64,000 nucleotides of DNA from Lentilactobacillus laojiaonis (GTDB taxonomy: Bacteria > Bacillota > Bacilli > Lactobacillales > Lactobacillaceae). The position numbers and the translations under genes are program-made. The first letter of the stretch is position 1, and every line of letters starts with the position of its first letter. This document shows positions 20,063 to 30,056 of the stretch, one piece after another. A model generated the notes under the pieces. It was given only the letters and a program-made list of their open reading frames with translations, was not told the origin of the DNA and did no database searches. The stretch spans positions 620,001 through 684,000 of the forward strand of contig NZ_CP085278.1 of the NCBI RefSeq assembly GCF_020616595.1, in the 5' to 3' direction.

Positions 20063-21316
20063 TTAATAATCATCTAGAAGTGAATTCATTTCAAAATCAT
20101 TTGGCACAATTTGAAGATATAGTTTCACTAATTGGTTACTCTTTTGAACGTCTCCAACTTCACGGAAAAATAATGCGGATTCTTTTAGAAAATCAGGTTC
20201 TTCAACTAATTCATTTTCAGCCTGTTGATATAGTTGAACAGCTTCATTAATATTTCCCAATTCAGCATTGGCAGAAGCTAAATTCCATTTTAAAATGCTA
20301 TCTAAAGAATTTTCATCATTTAATGGTGTCAATAAATCAATAACTTCCTGATACTGATTATTATTAATATACCAATCAGCAAGCATAGAGATTAGTTCAT
20401 AGTTTTCTGGGTCAATCTCTAGTCCCTTAATAAGATATTCAGTAACTAATTGATCATTACTAGCACGATTGGCAATTTTAGCCGCCTTTAACCATAACTT
20501 TTCATTATATTGATCTACACTTAAGCCTTCTTGAATGGTAACCAAAGCTTTATCTACCTGGTTATCTTCAATATAGGCATCTGCTAACGCCGGATATAGT
20601 GAGGTATAGTTAGGATCATTTTCTAAAAGATCTTCGAATACTCCAATAGCTTTTTTATAATCCTTTAATTTTAGATAAGTGAATCCTAGTTCAAATTTCA
20701 CATCGGAATTCATATCAACTTGTTTAATTTGATCCAAATATCCCACTGCATTTTCAAACTGACCAATTTCTGCATAAGAAACTCCCAGTCTTTCAACAAT
20801 ATTAACAGATGAAAGTGAAGTTACTCCTTGCCTAATCAATTTTAAATATTCAGCAATCGCTTTACGATAGTTTCTAGTTGAATAATAAAACTCAGCCAAT
20901 GCAAAAGTAATGACTGGTTCATCAGGAGCAATGCGATAAGCTTCAAGTAGTTTTTGTTCACTAACTTCAAATAATTCTTGAGTCTGGTATAAATCTGCCA
21001 TTACCAAAAGAGCTCGTAAATATTCATCAGAATTTTTATTTATATCACTGAGAAAATTAATTGCTGTATCAATATCATCATCATCAATCGCAATTTCTGC
21101 TAAGTTAATTTTATATACATCTTCGTCAGGATCATTTTTTAATCCCTGCTCATAGATTCTCTTAGCATGGCTAGTAAAACCTAGTGAGTATAATTCTTCA
21201 GCCAGTGAATAAAGAATTTCGGGAGTATCATTATCTAAAGCTTTTTTAAAACTATTTTCAAATTCTTCTAAGTTGCCACTTTCCAATTTGTCTAATGACT
21301 CTTCTGAATAACTCAT
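20063..21316 (-). CDS. Tetratricopeptide-repeat protein (YpiA-like)
   Basis: 417 residues, strongly acidic, made almost wholly of TPR-type helical repeats from about residue 10 to the end (for example the AEIAIDDDDIDTAINFL and FELGFTYLKLKDYKKAI units). No signal peptide or membrane segment, so probably a cytosolic scaffold. The place next to hup matches the Bacillus ypiA neighbourhood. Exact partner unknown. Confidence 0.82.
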   Translation of the reverse strand: MSYSEESLDKLESGNLEEFENSFKKALDNDTPEILYSLAEELYSLGFTSHAKRIYEQGLKNDPDEDVYKINLAEIAIDDDDIDTAINFLSDINKNSDEYLRALLVMADLYQTQELFEVSEQKLLEAYRIAPDEPVITFALAEFYYSTRNYRKAIAEYLKLIRQGVTSLSSVNIVERLGVSYAEIGQFENAVGYLDQIKQVDMNSDVKFELGFTYLKLKDYKKAIGVFEDLLENDPNYTSLYPALADAYIEDNQVDKALVTIQEGLSVDQYNEKLWLKAAKIANRASNDQLVTEYLIKGLEIDPENYELISMLADWYINNNQYQEVIDLLTPLNDENSLDSILKWNLASANAELGNINEAVQLYQQAENELVEEPDFLKESALFFREVGDVQKSNQLVKLYLQIVPNDFEMNSLLDDY

Positions 21317-21340
21317 TTTAACACCTACTTTTTTAAAATA

Positions 21341-21375
21341 AAAAACCAGTTCGACTAAACGAACTGGTTTTTGTA
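21341..21375 (-). terminator. Terminator of hup
   Basis: Stem AACCAGTTCG / CGAACTGGTT with a six-base loop and a T-run on the minus strand. Confidence 0.85.
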
Positions 21376-21385
21376 AAGATGAATA

Positions 21386-21661
21386 CTATTTAACAGCATC
21401 CTTTAATGCTTTACCAGGTTTAAATGCTGGTACCTTGCTTGCAGGAATTTGAATTTCTTCACCAGTTTGTGGGTTACGTCCTTTACGGGCTGCACGTTGG
21501 CGTACTTCAAAATTACCGAAGCCGATTAATTGAACCTTTTCACCTTTAGCTAAGTTAGCTTGGATTGATTCAAAAACTGCATCAACTGCTGATGTAGCAT
21601 CTTTTTTAGTTAAACCAGTTGCGCTTGCAACTTCACTAACTAATTCTGCTTTGTTTGCCAT
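21386..21661 (-). CDS. hup: DNA-binding protein HU
   Basis: 91-residue histone-like protein that bends and compacts DNA as a dimer. [12 protein letters not shown] start, [21 protein letters not shown] arm region and the [11 protein letters not shown] end are characteristic. Strong GAGGAGGTGA binding site and its own promoter and terminator indicate high, independent expression. Confidence 0.98.
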   Translation of the reverse strand: MANKAELVSEVASATGLTKKDATSAVDAVFESIQANLAKGEKVQLIGFGNFEVRQRAARKGRNPQTGEEIQIPASKVPAFKPGKALKDAVK

Positions 21662-21728
21662 GAGTATTCACCTCCTCATTAGTATGTAAAATGACAATAA
21701 TTAAATAATGAAAGTCATTTCTTTTTCA

Positions 21729-21757
21729 AATATAGCATAAGAATACTATTAAAACAA
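21729..21757 (-). promoter_or_regulatory. Promoter of hup
   Basis: On the minus strand TTGTTT (21752-21757) and TATATT (21729-21734) are 17 bases apart, with TGC before the -10 forming an extended -10. Confidence 0.6.
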
Positions 21758-21803
21758 CGTTTTATTAACTTTTATAATAAAAAATATTATTCTACAATAA
21801 GAA

Positions 21804-23111
21804 TTACTTACGACTACGTTTGATAATTTTAATTGGTGTACCAGTAAAATCAAAATTAGCTCTAATTTGGTTATCTAAAAATCTTTCATAAGAGAAATGC
21901 ATCATTTCTGGGTCATTTACAAAGATAACAAACGTAGGTGGAGCTGTTGCTACTTGAGTTGCATAATAAATTCTTAGACGCTTACCATTTACAGTTGGTG
22001 TAGGATGCATTGCCACCGCGTCCATAATTACATCATTTAAGGCAGAAGATTGAATACGTTTTTCGTGGTTATTATAAACCATTTTAATCATACCTGGTAA
22101 TTTATCAATTCTTTGCTTAGTTTTAGCTGAAACAAAGATAATTGGAGCATATGCCAGATACTGAAATTCATCTCTAATAACATTCTCAAAGTCTTTTTGA
22201 GTATGATTATCTTTCTTCAAAGTATCCCACTTATTCACAACAATTATAATACCGCGTCCAGCATCATGGGCATATCCAGCAACCTTCTTATCTTGTTCCC
22301 TAATTCCTTCTTCGGCATTAATTACAAACAAAACAACGTCACTTTCGTCAATTGCTTTCATTGCTCGCATAACACTATATCGTTCAGTATTTTCGTAGAC
22401 TTTTCCTCGTTTACGAATTCCTGCAGTATCAACCATAGTAAATTTAGTATCATCGGATACAAAATGGGTATCAATTGCATCACGTGTAGTACCGGCAACG
22501 TCTGAAACTATTACTCGATCCTCACCTAAAAATGCATTAACAATTGAAGATTTACCTACGTTAGGACGACCAATCAAACTAAATTTAATATCATCTTTGT
22601 CATCAACATCGTCTTTTTTAGGGAAATTTTTGACAATCTCATCAAGTAAGTCACCAATTCCAATACTATGAACCCCAGAAATTGGGTATGGATCACCAAT
22701 TCCTAAAGAATAAAATTCATATATGCCATCGCGACTTTCGGGATTATCAACTTTATTAACAGCTAAAACAATTGGCTTATCAGAACGATATAGGATTTTA
22801 GCAACTTGTTCGTCATCACTAGTAAGTCCTTCTTTACCACTTACTACAAAAACAATTACATCCGCTTCTTCAATAGCAATTTCAGCTTGGCTTCTAATTT
22901 GTTCAGAAAATGGGGCGTTACTAATTTCAATACCACCCGTATCAATCATCGCAAATTCTCTACCCAGCCATTCACCATGAGCATAAATTCTATCTCTGGT
23001 TACACCGGGAGTATCTTCAACTATTGAAATTCTTTCTCCCGCAATACGGTTAAATATGGTTGATTTCCCTACATTCGGGCGACCAACAAAAGCTACAGTT
23101 GGTAAACTCAT
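21804..23111 (-). CDS. der: Ribosome biogenesis GTPase Der (EngA)
   Basis: Tandem-GTPase protein for 50S subunit assembly, 435 residues. First G-domain has GRPNVGKST at about 9-17 and DTPGVTRDR. The second has [18 protein letters not shown] and the NKWD base-recognition motif. A C-terminal KH-like domain follows. The ATG at 23111 has AGGAGG at a suitable distance; the TTG just before it is less likely. Confidence 0.97.
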   Translation of the reverse strand: MSLPTVAFVGRPNVGKSTIFNRIAGERISIVEDTPGVTRDRIYAHGEWLGREFAMIDTGGIEISNAPFSEQIRSQAEIAIEEADVIVFVVSGKEGLTSDDEQVAKILYRSDKPIVLAVNKVDNPESRDGIYEFYSLGIGDPYPISGVHSIGIGDLLDEIVKNFPKKDDVDDKDDIKFSLIGRPNVGKSSIVNAFLGEDRVIVSDVAGTTRDAIDTHFVSDDTKFTMVDTAGIRKRGKVYENTERYSVMRAMKAIDESDVVLFVINAEEGIREQDKKVAGYAHDAGRGIIIVVNKWDTLKKDNHTQKDFENVIRDEFQYLAYAPIIFVSAKTKQRIDKLPGMIKMVYNNHEKRIQSSALNDVIMDAVAMHPTPTVNGKRLRIYYATQVATAPPTFVIFVNDPEMMHFSYERFLDNQIRANFDFTGTPIKIIKRSRK

Positions 23112-23139
23112 CAACTGTTTCCTCCTTTTATTTATAAGA

Positions 23140-23174
23140 AATAAAAGGATTATCCTAATACCAGGATAATCCCC
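23140..23174 (-). terminator. Terminator of the S1 protein gene
   Basis: On the minus strand GGATTATCCT and AGGATAATCC pair across a short loop, followed by TTTTATTT. It separates rpsA from der. Confidence 0.8.
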
Positions 23175-23180
23175 ATAAAT

Positions 23181-24377
23181 CTATTTATTATCTGAATCAT
23201 CATTACCGACGATGTCGCCTAAGGTAAAACCAGTTTCTGCTTCTGGAGCATCTTCAAGTGATTTTTCATTAACAACATCATCTGAATTATTTTCTGTATC
23301 GTTTGTTTTTTCAATTAATGCTTTAATTGAAAGTCCTAAACGATGACGTTCTGGTTCAACATCTAGAACTTTTACATTTACTCTTTGACCAACTTTTAAT
23401 ACATCACCAGGGGTATTAACATGTTCATGTGAAATTTGTGATATATGAACTAATCCTTCAACACCTGGAAATACTTCAACAAATGCACCAAAATCAGTTA
23501 AGCGTTTAACAGTTCCTTCAAGAGTTGAGCCAACGGGTGCTTTATCTTCAATATCATCCCATGGTTCTGGTAAAGTTGCTTTGATAGAAAGAGCAATTCT
23601 TTCTTTATCATAATCTACTGATAATACCTTAACAGTTACAGTTTGTCCAACTTCTAATACATCAGCTGGATTATTTACGCGATCATATGAAATTTGTGAT
23701 ATATGAACAAGTCCATCAATACCACCAAGATCAACAAACGCACCAAACTTAGTAAGGCGAACTACTTTTCCTTCCATAACATCATTTTCGTGAATAGTAT
23801 CTAATACTTTTTTACGACTTTCAGCGCGTTGTTTTTGAGCAATGGCTTTATGAGATAAAATTAGTCGATTATTAGCAGGTTCAATTTCAATAATTTTAAC
23901 TTCTAATTCTTGACCTTTATATTGATTTAAATCATTTACAAAGCGGTCAGAAATCATTGATGCAGGAATAAATCCACGTACCCCAGCATCAACTACTAAA
24001 CCACCTTTAACAATTTGGGTAACTTTTACTTTAATAGTTTCCTCTGTGGCAGCTTGTGAAACTAATTGTTCCCAAACTTTTCTTGATTCAAGTCTCTTTG
24101 ATGAAAGTAAGTAACTTCCACCTTCTTTATCGCTACCAATTCTTGATGTAACAGCTAATTCTAGTCTGTCACCAACTTTAATTTCATTAAAATTTTGTGA
24201 TGAAGCAACTTCTCTCTTAGGTAATACTCCTTCAATTCCTGAGCCTTCAATACCTACGATAAGTTGTTGATTATCATCAACAGCTAAAACTTCACCATTA
24301 ACAACATCGCCAACGTTTACTTCATTAACACTATTTAATGCTTCTAATAATTCATTTCTTTCTTCATTCTCACTCAT
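23181..24377 (-). CDS. rpsA: 30S ribosomal protein S1 homologue, four S1 domains
   Basis: 398-residue RNA-binding protein with four S1 domains at roughly residues 18-86, 103-168, 189-258 and 275-344. The last two carry the strong GAFVDLGGIDGLVHIS and GAFVEVFPGVEGLVHIS cores. An acidic tail follows. This four-domain form is the Firmicutes type (YpfD-like) and is shorter than the six-domain Proteobacterial S1. Strong AAGGAGGAA site. cmk lies directly upstream, the order conserved from Bacillus to Escherichia. Confidence 0.94.
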   Translation of the reverse strand: MSENEERNELLEALNSVNEVNVGDVVNGEVLAVDDNQQLIVGIEGSGIEGVLPKREVASSQNFNEIKVGDRLELAVTSRIGSDKEGGSYLLSSKRLESRKVWEQLVSQAATEETIKVKVTQIVKGGLVVDAGVRGFIPASMISDRFVNDLNQYKGQELEVKIIEIEPANNRLILSHKAIAQKQRAESRKKVLDTIHENDVMEGKVVRLTKFGAFVDLGGIDGLVHISQISYDRVNNPADVLEVGQTVTVKVLSVDYDKERIALSIKATLPEPWDDIEDKAPVGSTLEGTVKRLTDFGAFVEVFPGVEGLVHISQISHEHVNTPGDVLKVGQRVNVKVLDVEPERHRLGLSIKALIEKTNDTENNSDDVVNEKSLEDAPEAETGFTLGDIVGNDDSDNK

Positions 24378-24462
24378 GCAACATTCCTCCTTGAAACAAC
24401 TCTAGATTAATTTTATCCTAAAGTACAAAATTTTACCAGTTAAATGACTGTAAAATAAGGAT

Positions 24463-25137
24463 TTAGAGTTGTTTTTCGATTTCTTTAGAAATTTTATTTA
24501 CTACCTCTTCAATACCCAATGACGTTGTATCAATTTCGATAGCATCTTCAGCCTTAACTAAAGGTGAAATTTGGCGATGAGAATCTTTATAATCTCTGGC
24601 CTCAATTTCCTGCTTTAGTACATCTAAAGGTGTATTAATACCCTTTTTTAAATTTTCTTTATAACGACGTTCGGCTCTTTCCGTGACACTCGCAATTAAA
24701 AATATTTTAACTTCCGCATCTGGTAATACAGTCGATCCAATATCTCTACCATCCATGACTATTCCACCATTAGCAGCTAATAATTCTTGTGATTCAGTCA
24801 ATTGTTTACGAACTGACGAAATAGCTGCAACCGCAGAAGCAGAGTTAGTAACATCACTTTGTCGGATTCGTTCAGTAACTTCTTTTCCATCTAAAAATAC
24901 CTTTTGACCATTTTCACTTGGTTCAAAGGTAATATTAGTATCAAGTACCAACTCCGAGATTTTTTCAATATCATCTAAAGCTATTTGATTGTTTAATACT
25001 TTTAGAGTGATAGCTCGATACATCGCACCAGTATCACAATAGATATAGTTAAATTTATTAGCAACTAATTTAGATACGGTACTTTTCCCAGCTGATGCTG
25101 GGCCATCAATTGCTACTTGTAGACCATTTTTATGCAT
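24463..25137 (-). CDS. cmk: Cytidylate kinase
   Basis: Phosphorylates CMP and dCMP with ATP. 224 residues, with the P-loop IDGPASAGKST near residue 10-20, YCDTGAMYRA, and GRDIGSTVLPDAEVKIF. The N-terminal ribosome binding site is weak, so it may depend on the LysM gene 17 bases upstream. cmk-rpsA is a conserved pair. Confidence 0.96.
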   Translation of the reverse strand: MHKNGLQVAIDGPASAGKSTVSKLVANKFNYIYCDTGAMYRAITLKVLNNQIALDDIEKISELVLDTNITFEPSENGQKVFLDGKEVTERIRQSDVTNSASAVAAISSVRKQLTESQELLAANGGIVMDGRDIGSTVLPDAEVKIFLIASVTERAERRYKENLKKGINTPLDVLKQEIEARDYKDSHRQISPLVKAEDAIEIDTTSLGIEEVVNKISKEIEKQL

Positions 25138-25154
25138 ATTTATAACTCAATTCC

Positions 25155-25985
25155 TTATTTAATTTTTAATTTTTGACCGGGATGCAATTCCGATGAAGAA
25201 GATAGACCATTTAAAGCCATTAATTGAGAAACAGTTAGACCGTTATTAACTGCAACACGATACATACCCTGACCAGCTTGGACAGTTGCATATGAATTAG
25301 AATTATTATTTGAACTTGTTGTTGCTGTGCCATTGGCAGCTGATTCACTAGTACCGGATGATTCACTGGTATCAGTAGAAGAAGTACTATTATCACTTGA
25401 AGATGCTACTTCTGAGTTATTTGAAGTAGTATCAGCAACTGAATTGTCAGCACGACTAGCTGATTCACTAGTATTTACAGTAGAATCATTAGCTTTACTA
25501 GTTTTTGAGGTCGTATTAGAATTGGTGCTTTTGGTATCATTTGATTTTTTTTCAGCAGATTTTTTTTCAACGTTAGTTGTACTATCATCATAAGTATTTT
25601 TATTACTATCTGAGCTAGTATTCGAGATATTTTGAGATTTATTTGACTTTTTTTCTACATCATTAGCTGATTTTTCGTTGTTTGGACTTCTTCTTTTAGA
25701 TTTACTCGCCGTATTCTTTTTAGCAGTATCCTTTTTAATTGTAGTTGTTTCCGTATTATTAGAATTATTTCCCATAGCACTTTGTTTAGAGATTCCATAG
25801 ATCATCGATGCTAAAGCAATAATTGCAATTAATACCACCAAAACTAAAGTAACTAAATTATTAGTTTCATCAGCTTTTCTTCTTTGAACACGCGATAAAT
25901 GTCCATCATCATCACTACCATCAGCAAATTTTTGATTCCAAGGTTCATTTTCTTTTGAATGATCCTTAACTTCATCATTTTTCAT
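25155..25985 (-). CDS. LysM-domain protein with membrane anchor and long Ser/Asn/Thr-rich linker
   Basis: 276 residues in three parts: a charged cytosolic N-terminus, a membrane helix at about 44-65, and about 160 residues of low-complexity Ser/Thr/Asn/Lys sequence. A C-terminal LysM domain (about 229-276) follows that would bind peptidoglycan. Topology is therefore inside N-terminus, outside C-terminus. It occupies the position of ypbE next to recQ/ypbB and cmk in Bacillus. Function unknown, but an envelope role is implied. AGGAGG precedes the ATG. Confidence 0.85.
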   Translation of the reverse strand: MKNDEVKDHSKENEPWNQKFADGSDDDGHLSRVQRRKADETNNLVTLVLVVLIAIIALASMIYGISKQSAMGNNSNNTETTTIKKDTAKKNTASKSKRRSPNNEKSANDVEKKSNKSQNISNTSSDSNKNTYDDSTTNVEKKSAEKKSNDTKSTNSNTTSKTSKANDSTVNTSESASRADNSVADTTSNNSEVASSSDNSTSSTDTSESSGTSESAANGTATTSSNNNSNSYATVQAGQGMYRVAVNNGLTVSQLMALNGLSSSSELHPGQKLKIK

Positions 25986-26049
25986 TATATCCCTCCTTTA
26001 AATTGCTCTTTCCAACTATAATACTAACACCAAATTTTACCAAATTCTT

Positions 26050-27501
26050 TTAATTTTTTAATAAAAATATTTTTTTAAGCTTATCTTGCCAATTCATTGA
26101 CTGATTGGTTCTGTGACCAGTTTCAAATAACTTATCAGAAACTAATAAGTAATTATTAAATAAGCTATCATTATTGCAACAAAACTCTAAATCATGCTTC
26201 TTTTTATCCCCAAAATAATTTAATAGCCATTCTCGTTTACAACCTTGGTATTGAATATATTCAAGCATCTGATTTAGCTGCTGCTGCTTTTGTGACTTTC
26301 GTTGCTTAAATAATTCAATTAAATCCAATTCCGAATAATCATGATCATAGTAAAATTTTATCAATTGAGATTTTTCATCCTTAAATGTTTCAAGTAAATT
26401 AGGATGGGTGTAAGCGTAATGAATTAAACTACTGTCTGGATAGGTGTTATCAATTAAACCATTATGAATATTAATATCAGAATAGTTAAACAATAAAATT
26501 GATACACATGGTAACTGATCTCGACCCGCTCGACCAATTTCTTGATAATAGTCTTGAATATTAGCGGGAAAATGATAATGAATAACAAACCTAACATTGG
26601 ACTTATCAATTCCCATTCCAAATGCACTAGTAGCACAGATTATCTCAATTTCATCTTTCATAAACTGTTGCTGAATTTTAAACCTCTGTAGAGCATCCAT
26701 CCCACCATGATAAGGTAAACTAGCTTTATTAGTATTTTCATTAATTAACTGGCTAACTTGCTCAGCTTTTGATTTACTAGAAAAGTAAATTATTCCAGAT
26801 CCATTTAATTTATTTAATATACTAAATAAAGTTTCATCTTTTTGATTTTCATCATGGACATCAACACAATTTATAAATAAATTGGGCCGATCAATGGAAT
26901 TAACAATTATTTTTACCCTTTTTTTATCAAAACCAAGTCCATTTAAAATATCAAATCTAGTCTTTTCATTAGCAGTTGCAGTTAACATTAAGGTCAATGG
27001 ATCACCCAAATCTGTCTTTACCTGACCTAAATTTAAATATTCTGGACGAAAATCAGGTCCCCATTGAGAGATACAATGAGCTTCATCAATAACTAAAAGA
27101 TCAATTCCTACTTCCATCAAACGATTAATTACTTGATTATTACTTAAAGTTTCGGGTGAAACAAAAATATATTGATACCTATCTAAATTTTTAATTACAT
27201 AATTTCTATAGCTAAAATCCAAACTAGAATTGATAGTAATCGCCTTTTTTATCCCTAAATAATTCATACGGTTAACTTGGTCCTGCATTAAAGAAATTAA
27301 TGGTGAAACAATCAATATTCGAGGCTGCATAATTTCGCCATAAAATTGATAAATTAGGCTTTTACCACCGCCAGTCGGTAAAATCGCTAACGTATCTTGC
27401 TGATTAAATAATGATTGTAAAATTTCAAGTTGACCTGGTTTAAACTCATCAAAGGAAAAACGTTCTTTTAATATTTTTTTAAGTTCAATTTCACTTTTCA
27501 A
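26050..27501 (-). CDS. RecQ-family ATP-dependent DNA helicase (short, RecS-like)
   Basis: DNA helicase with Walker A LPTGGGKS at about 41-48, the DEAH box IDEAHCISQWGPDFRPEY, and motif VI QEIGRAGRD. TAGGAGAC points to a TTG start at 27501 (483 residues), 11 bases inside the end of ypbB. A cysteine-containing segment follows the helicase core, but no clear HRDC domain is present, as in the shorter RecS class of Bacillus. Coupled to ypbB, as in other Firmicutes. Confidence 0.92.
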   Translation of the reverse strand: MKSEIELKKILKERFSFDEFKPGQLEILQSLFNQQDTLAILPTGGGKSLIYQFYGEIMQPRILIVSPLISLMQDQVNRMNYLGIKKAITINSSLDFSYRNYVIKNLDRYQYIFVSPETLSNNQVINRLMEVGIDLLVIDEAHCISQWGPDFRPEYLNLGQVKTDLGDPLTLMLTATANEKTRFDILNGLGFDKKRVKIIVNSIDRPNLFINCVDVHDENQKDETLFSILNKLNGSGIIYFSSKSKAEQVSQLINENTNKASLPYHGGMDALQRFKIQQQFMKDEIEIICATSAFGMGIDKSNVRFVIHYHFPANIQDYYQEIGRAGRDQLPCVSILLFNYSDINIHNGLIDNTYPDSSLIHYAYTHPNLLETFKDEKSQLIKFYYDHDYSELDLIELFKQRKSQKQQQLNQMLEYIQYQGCKREWLLNYFGDKKKHDLEFCCNNDSLFNNYLLVSDKLFETGHRTNQSMNWQDKLKKIFLLKN

Positions 27502-28519
27502 TAGTTTGTCTCCTAAAGACCTGATAAAGTCTAAATATAAAAAAATCAACCGTTAAGATAGTTTTTATTTCATTAAAGGTAATTGTTGGATTCGTTTTAA
27601 ATATGTTATTAAGTTTGTTGATCAAATCATCATTTAAAAAATCCTTAAAAGGAAATATTCGTGGATCTAAGATCGATATTTCTAATAGGTGCTCTTTAAC
27701 CGTAGAAATCTTAATTGAGCGACGTTTAGAGACTAATTTTAGATCTTTTAAATTCTGATAAATTTGAAATGTTTCTGTGGCACTTTTAGTTACTAAATTT
27801 TTTACATATAAATCATCAATTAATTCTTTAAAAAAAATAATTTTATTACTAATAATATAATTAAAAAAATTCATATACATAATATTAATAATCAATTCTA
27901 AAATATCAATACTAATTTGTTTTTCATAACTTATTTGAATTAAAGATTTACCTAAAAAATCATGTCCTACCAAGTTATTAATAAATATATCAGCAAGATT
28001 TTCATCTATAGATTTTAAAAAATTATTTATACTTTGGAACATGGGTTCAACTAAATTATGCTTGTGTTTTAAATACCATCGTTTAACTCGATATTCATCA
28101 ACGAACGCAATTTTTTGCGCATAGTAATGATTATTTTCATAACTAAATTCAGACACAACTTGACTAGCCAAGTTAAATCTATCCTTAAACTGATCAATGT
28201 GATTTGTACTAATCTTCTGATTAGTTTCTGGCATTAATTTAGCTAATTGCTTTTTTAAAACATTTCCTTTAGAAGTTAATCGATATTCATTAAGGTCATT
28301 TATTAAAATCATTTTTTGATCACTTAGCTTTAATAAAGAACTATTGATATCATCAAATTTATAATTATGCATCACACCAAATAAAAAATTGAGGTCATAT
28401 TGCATACCCCAATAAAGTGTTGAAACAGTTTTTTTACCTATCAAAACATTTTTAATAACATTTGGTTTTCTAAATTCATCAATGCTACCTAATAAAATTA
28501 ATATATTTTTTATTTGCAT
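27491..28519 (-). CDS. YpbB-like helix-turn-helix protein upstream of recQ
   Basis: 342-residue basic protein of low similarity to anything I can name firmly. It holds the place of Bacillus ypbB, whose C-terminal part is a helicase-associated helix-turn-helix domain. A DNA-binding helper of the downstream helicase is the likely role (inference from position). AGGTGA precedes the ATG. Its TGA overlaps the start of the recQ gene. Confidence 0.7.
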   Translation of the reverse strand: MQIKNILILLGSIDEFRKPNVIKNVLIGKKTVSTLYWGMQYDLNFLFGVMHNYKFDDINSSLLKLSDQKMILINDLNEYRLTSKGNVLKKQLAKLMPETNQKISTNHIDQFKDRFNLASQVVSEFSYENNHYYAQKIAFVDEYRVKRWYLKHKHNLVEPMFQSINNFLKSIDENLADIFINNLVGHDFLGKSLIQISYEKQISIDILELIINIMYMNFFNYIISNKIIFFKELIDDLYVKNLVTKSATETFQIYQNLKDLKLVSKRRSIKISTVKEHLLEISILDPRIFPFKDFLNDDLINKLNNIFKTNPTITFNEIKTILTVDFFIFRLYQVFRRQTIEK

Positions 28520-28537
28520 TGTTTTTCACCTAAATAG

Positions 28538-29110
28538 TTAAATATTTTTGATTCTTGGTAAAAACTTATTTTTAACAAAAACAAATATAATACCAATTAA
28601 AATACCCTTTATAAAGTTAAACGGAACGATACCAATTAACACTAAGGTTGGAATAGAAAAGCCTATCTTTAGACCAATTAAACTTATATATAACGGTGTA
28701 ACCACTAGCCAATTCAAAATTGACATTATTAAAATTAATAAGAACGTCATTAAAGCTATGATATTAAAAGATTTTTTAAATCCATTTTGCTTTCTAAATA
28801 GTTTTCTGCCTAAGTATAAGGATTCAACTAACGTAACTGAAGAAACAAATGATGAGAATACTCCAATTAAATTAGGAACCGAAGGACCAGTTGTGATCCA
28901 ATATAGGATTGATTTAATGGCCGCAATGATAATTCCACCTAATGGTCCAAAAATTAAAGACCCAATTAGTATTGGCACATCACTAAAATCAATTTTTAAA
29001 TATGGTACCACTGGAATAATTGGAAACGCAAAAAACATCAAAATATATGAAACTCCAGCAAAAATTGACATTTTTAATAAATCACTTAGTACAAATTTGT
29101 TATTTTTCAT
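28538..29110 (-). CDS. ribU: ECF transporter S component, riboflavin importer RibU
   Basis: Substrate-binding membrane subunit of an energy-coupling-factor transporter, about six hydrophobic helices in 190 residues. The ATG at 29110 (MKNNKFVLSDLLK) follows AGGAG by eight bases; a TTG at 29134 is rejected. The segments PYLKIDFSDVPILIG and GPLGGI are typical of RibU. Riboflavin specificity is supported by the FMN riboswitch upstream. The shared EcfAA'T module is not in the window. Confidence 0.93.
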   Translation of the reverse strand: MKNNKFVLSDLLKMSIFAGVSYILMFFAFPIIPVVPYLKIDFSDVPILIGSLIFGPLGGIIIAAIKSILYWITTGPSVPNLIGVFSSFVSSVTLVESLYLGRKLFRKQNGFKKSFNIIALMTFLLILIMSILNWLVVTPLYISLIGLKIGFSIPTLVLIGIVPFNFIKGILIGIIFVFVKNKFLPRIKNI

Positions 29111-29187
29111 TGAAAACACTCCTATAATTTTCAATGATAAATCTCCATTAATACGAGATAACGTATAAAACTACAAAGAAAACAAAA

Positions 29188-29301
29188 ATCTTCTTTATAC
29201 CAGACTTTACTGTCGGTTTTGGAATTTCACCAAATCGGCTACAAATTGTAGGTCGTGGACTATTACCACCGGTTGGGATTTTAACCCGTTCCTGAAGATA
29301 T
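29188..29301 (-). promoter_or_regulatory. FMN riboswitch (RFN element) upstream of ribU
   Basis: On the minus strand the element reads ATATCTTCAGGAACGGG, then CCCAACCGGTGGTAATAG, CCACGACC, GGTGAAATTCC, ACCGACAGTAAAGTC and ends GAAGATT. This follows the conserved RFN core in order and closes the P1 helix (ATCTTC/GAAGAT). It senses FMN and lowers ribU expression when FMN is plentiful. Confidence 0.95.
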
Positions 29302-29320
29302 ATCATTATTTATAATTTAT

Positions 29321-30046
29321 TTATTTTAATTTTACCATCTTTTTAAGTTCTTCGATTTCATGTGGCTTCAAACTTCTTGAATCTCCAGGATTTAACCCCT
29401 TTAGATTTAAGAAACTATAAGATTCTCGGCTTAATTTCATTACCGGATGATCTAATGATGCCAACATTTTTTTAACTTGGTGGTTTCTACCCTCATGGAT
29501 AGTTAAAGATACAATCGACGTTTTACTGTCTCGATTAAATCTAATTAGTTTTGCCTTAGCCGGAGCTGTTTTCTTTTTATCGATTACAACCCCATTTCTT
29601 AGTTGCTTCAAATCATCATTTTTAATCTCACCTTTAACTTTTGCTATATAAGTCTTTTCAACTTCATATTTAGGATGAGTAAGTCGATTATCCAGCTCTC
29701 CATCATTGGTTAGTAAGAGTAGCCCTGAAGTATCATAATCAAGTCTTCCGATTGGATAAACTCGTTCTTGGACGTTATCCAGAAGGTCGATAACAGTTTT
29801 ACGATGCTTATCATCCGAAACTGAAGTGATTACTCCACGAGGTTTATACATAATTATATATACCAATGGTTCCTTAGTTAATGGAATACCATTAACCCTA
29901 ACTTCATCATTTTTGTTTACTTTTACACCTAATTGGGTAACTACTTCACCATTAATTTCAACTTTTCCTTCAGTAATTAATGTCTCTGCTTTTCTTCTGG
30001 AAGCAATTCCCGCTTGAGCAATAACTTTTTGAACTCTTTCACTCAA
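29321..30046 (-). CDS. rluB: 23S rRNA pseudouridine synthase (RluB type)
   Basis: 241 residues: an N-terminal S4 RNA-binding domain (residues 1-60), then the RsuA-type catalytic domain with GRLDYDTSG, catalytic Asp103. AGGTGA leads to a TTG start at 30046, and that site overlaps the scpB stop codon. Last gene of the ribT-scpA-scpB-rluB block, the order conserved in Firmicutes. Confidence 0.92.
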   Translation of the reverse strand: MSERVQKVIAQAGIASRRKAETLITEGKVEINGEVVTQLGVKVNKNDEVRVNGIPLTKEPLVYIIMYKPRGVITSVSDDKHRKTVIDLLDNVQERVYPIGRLDYDTSGLLLLTNDGELDNRLTHPKYEVEKTYIAKVKGEIKNDDLKQLRNGVVIDKKKTAPAKAKLIRFNRDSKTSIVSLTIHEGRNHQVKKMLASLDHPVMKLSRESYSFLNLKGLNPGDSRSLKPHEIEELKKMVKLK

Positions 30047-30056
30047 TTCAATTCAC

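Noticed and set aside
25327-25593. Open frame opposite the LysM gene linker
   Set aside because: Low-complexity antisense of Ser/Asn-rich codons; no start signal.
28548-29168. 206-residue open frame on the plus strand opposite ribU
   Set aside because: It is a shadow of the AT-rich ribU gene, has no ribosome site, and runs into the FMN riboswitch region; ribU has clear family features.
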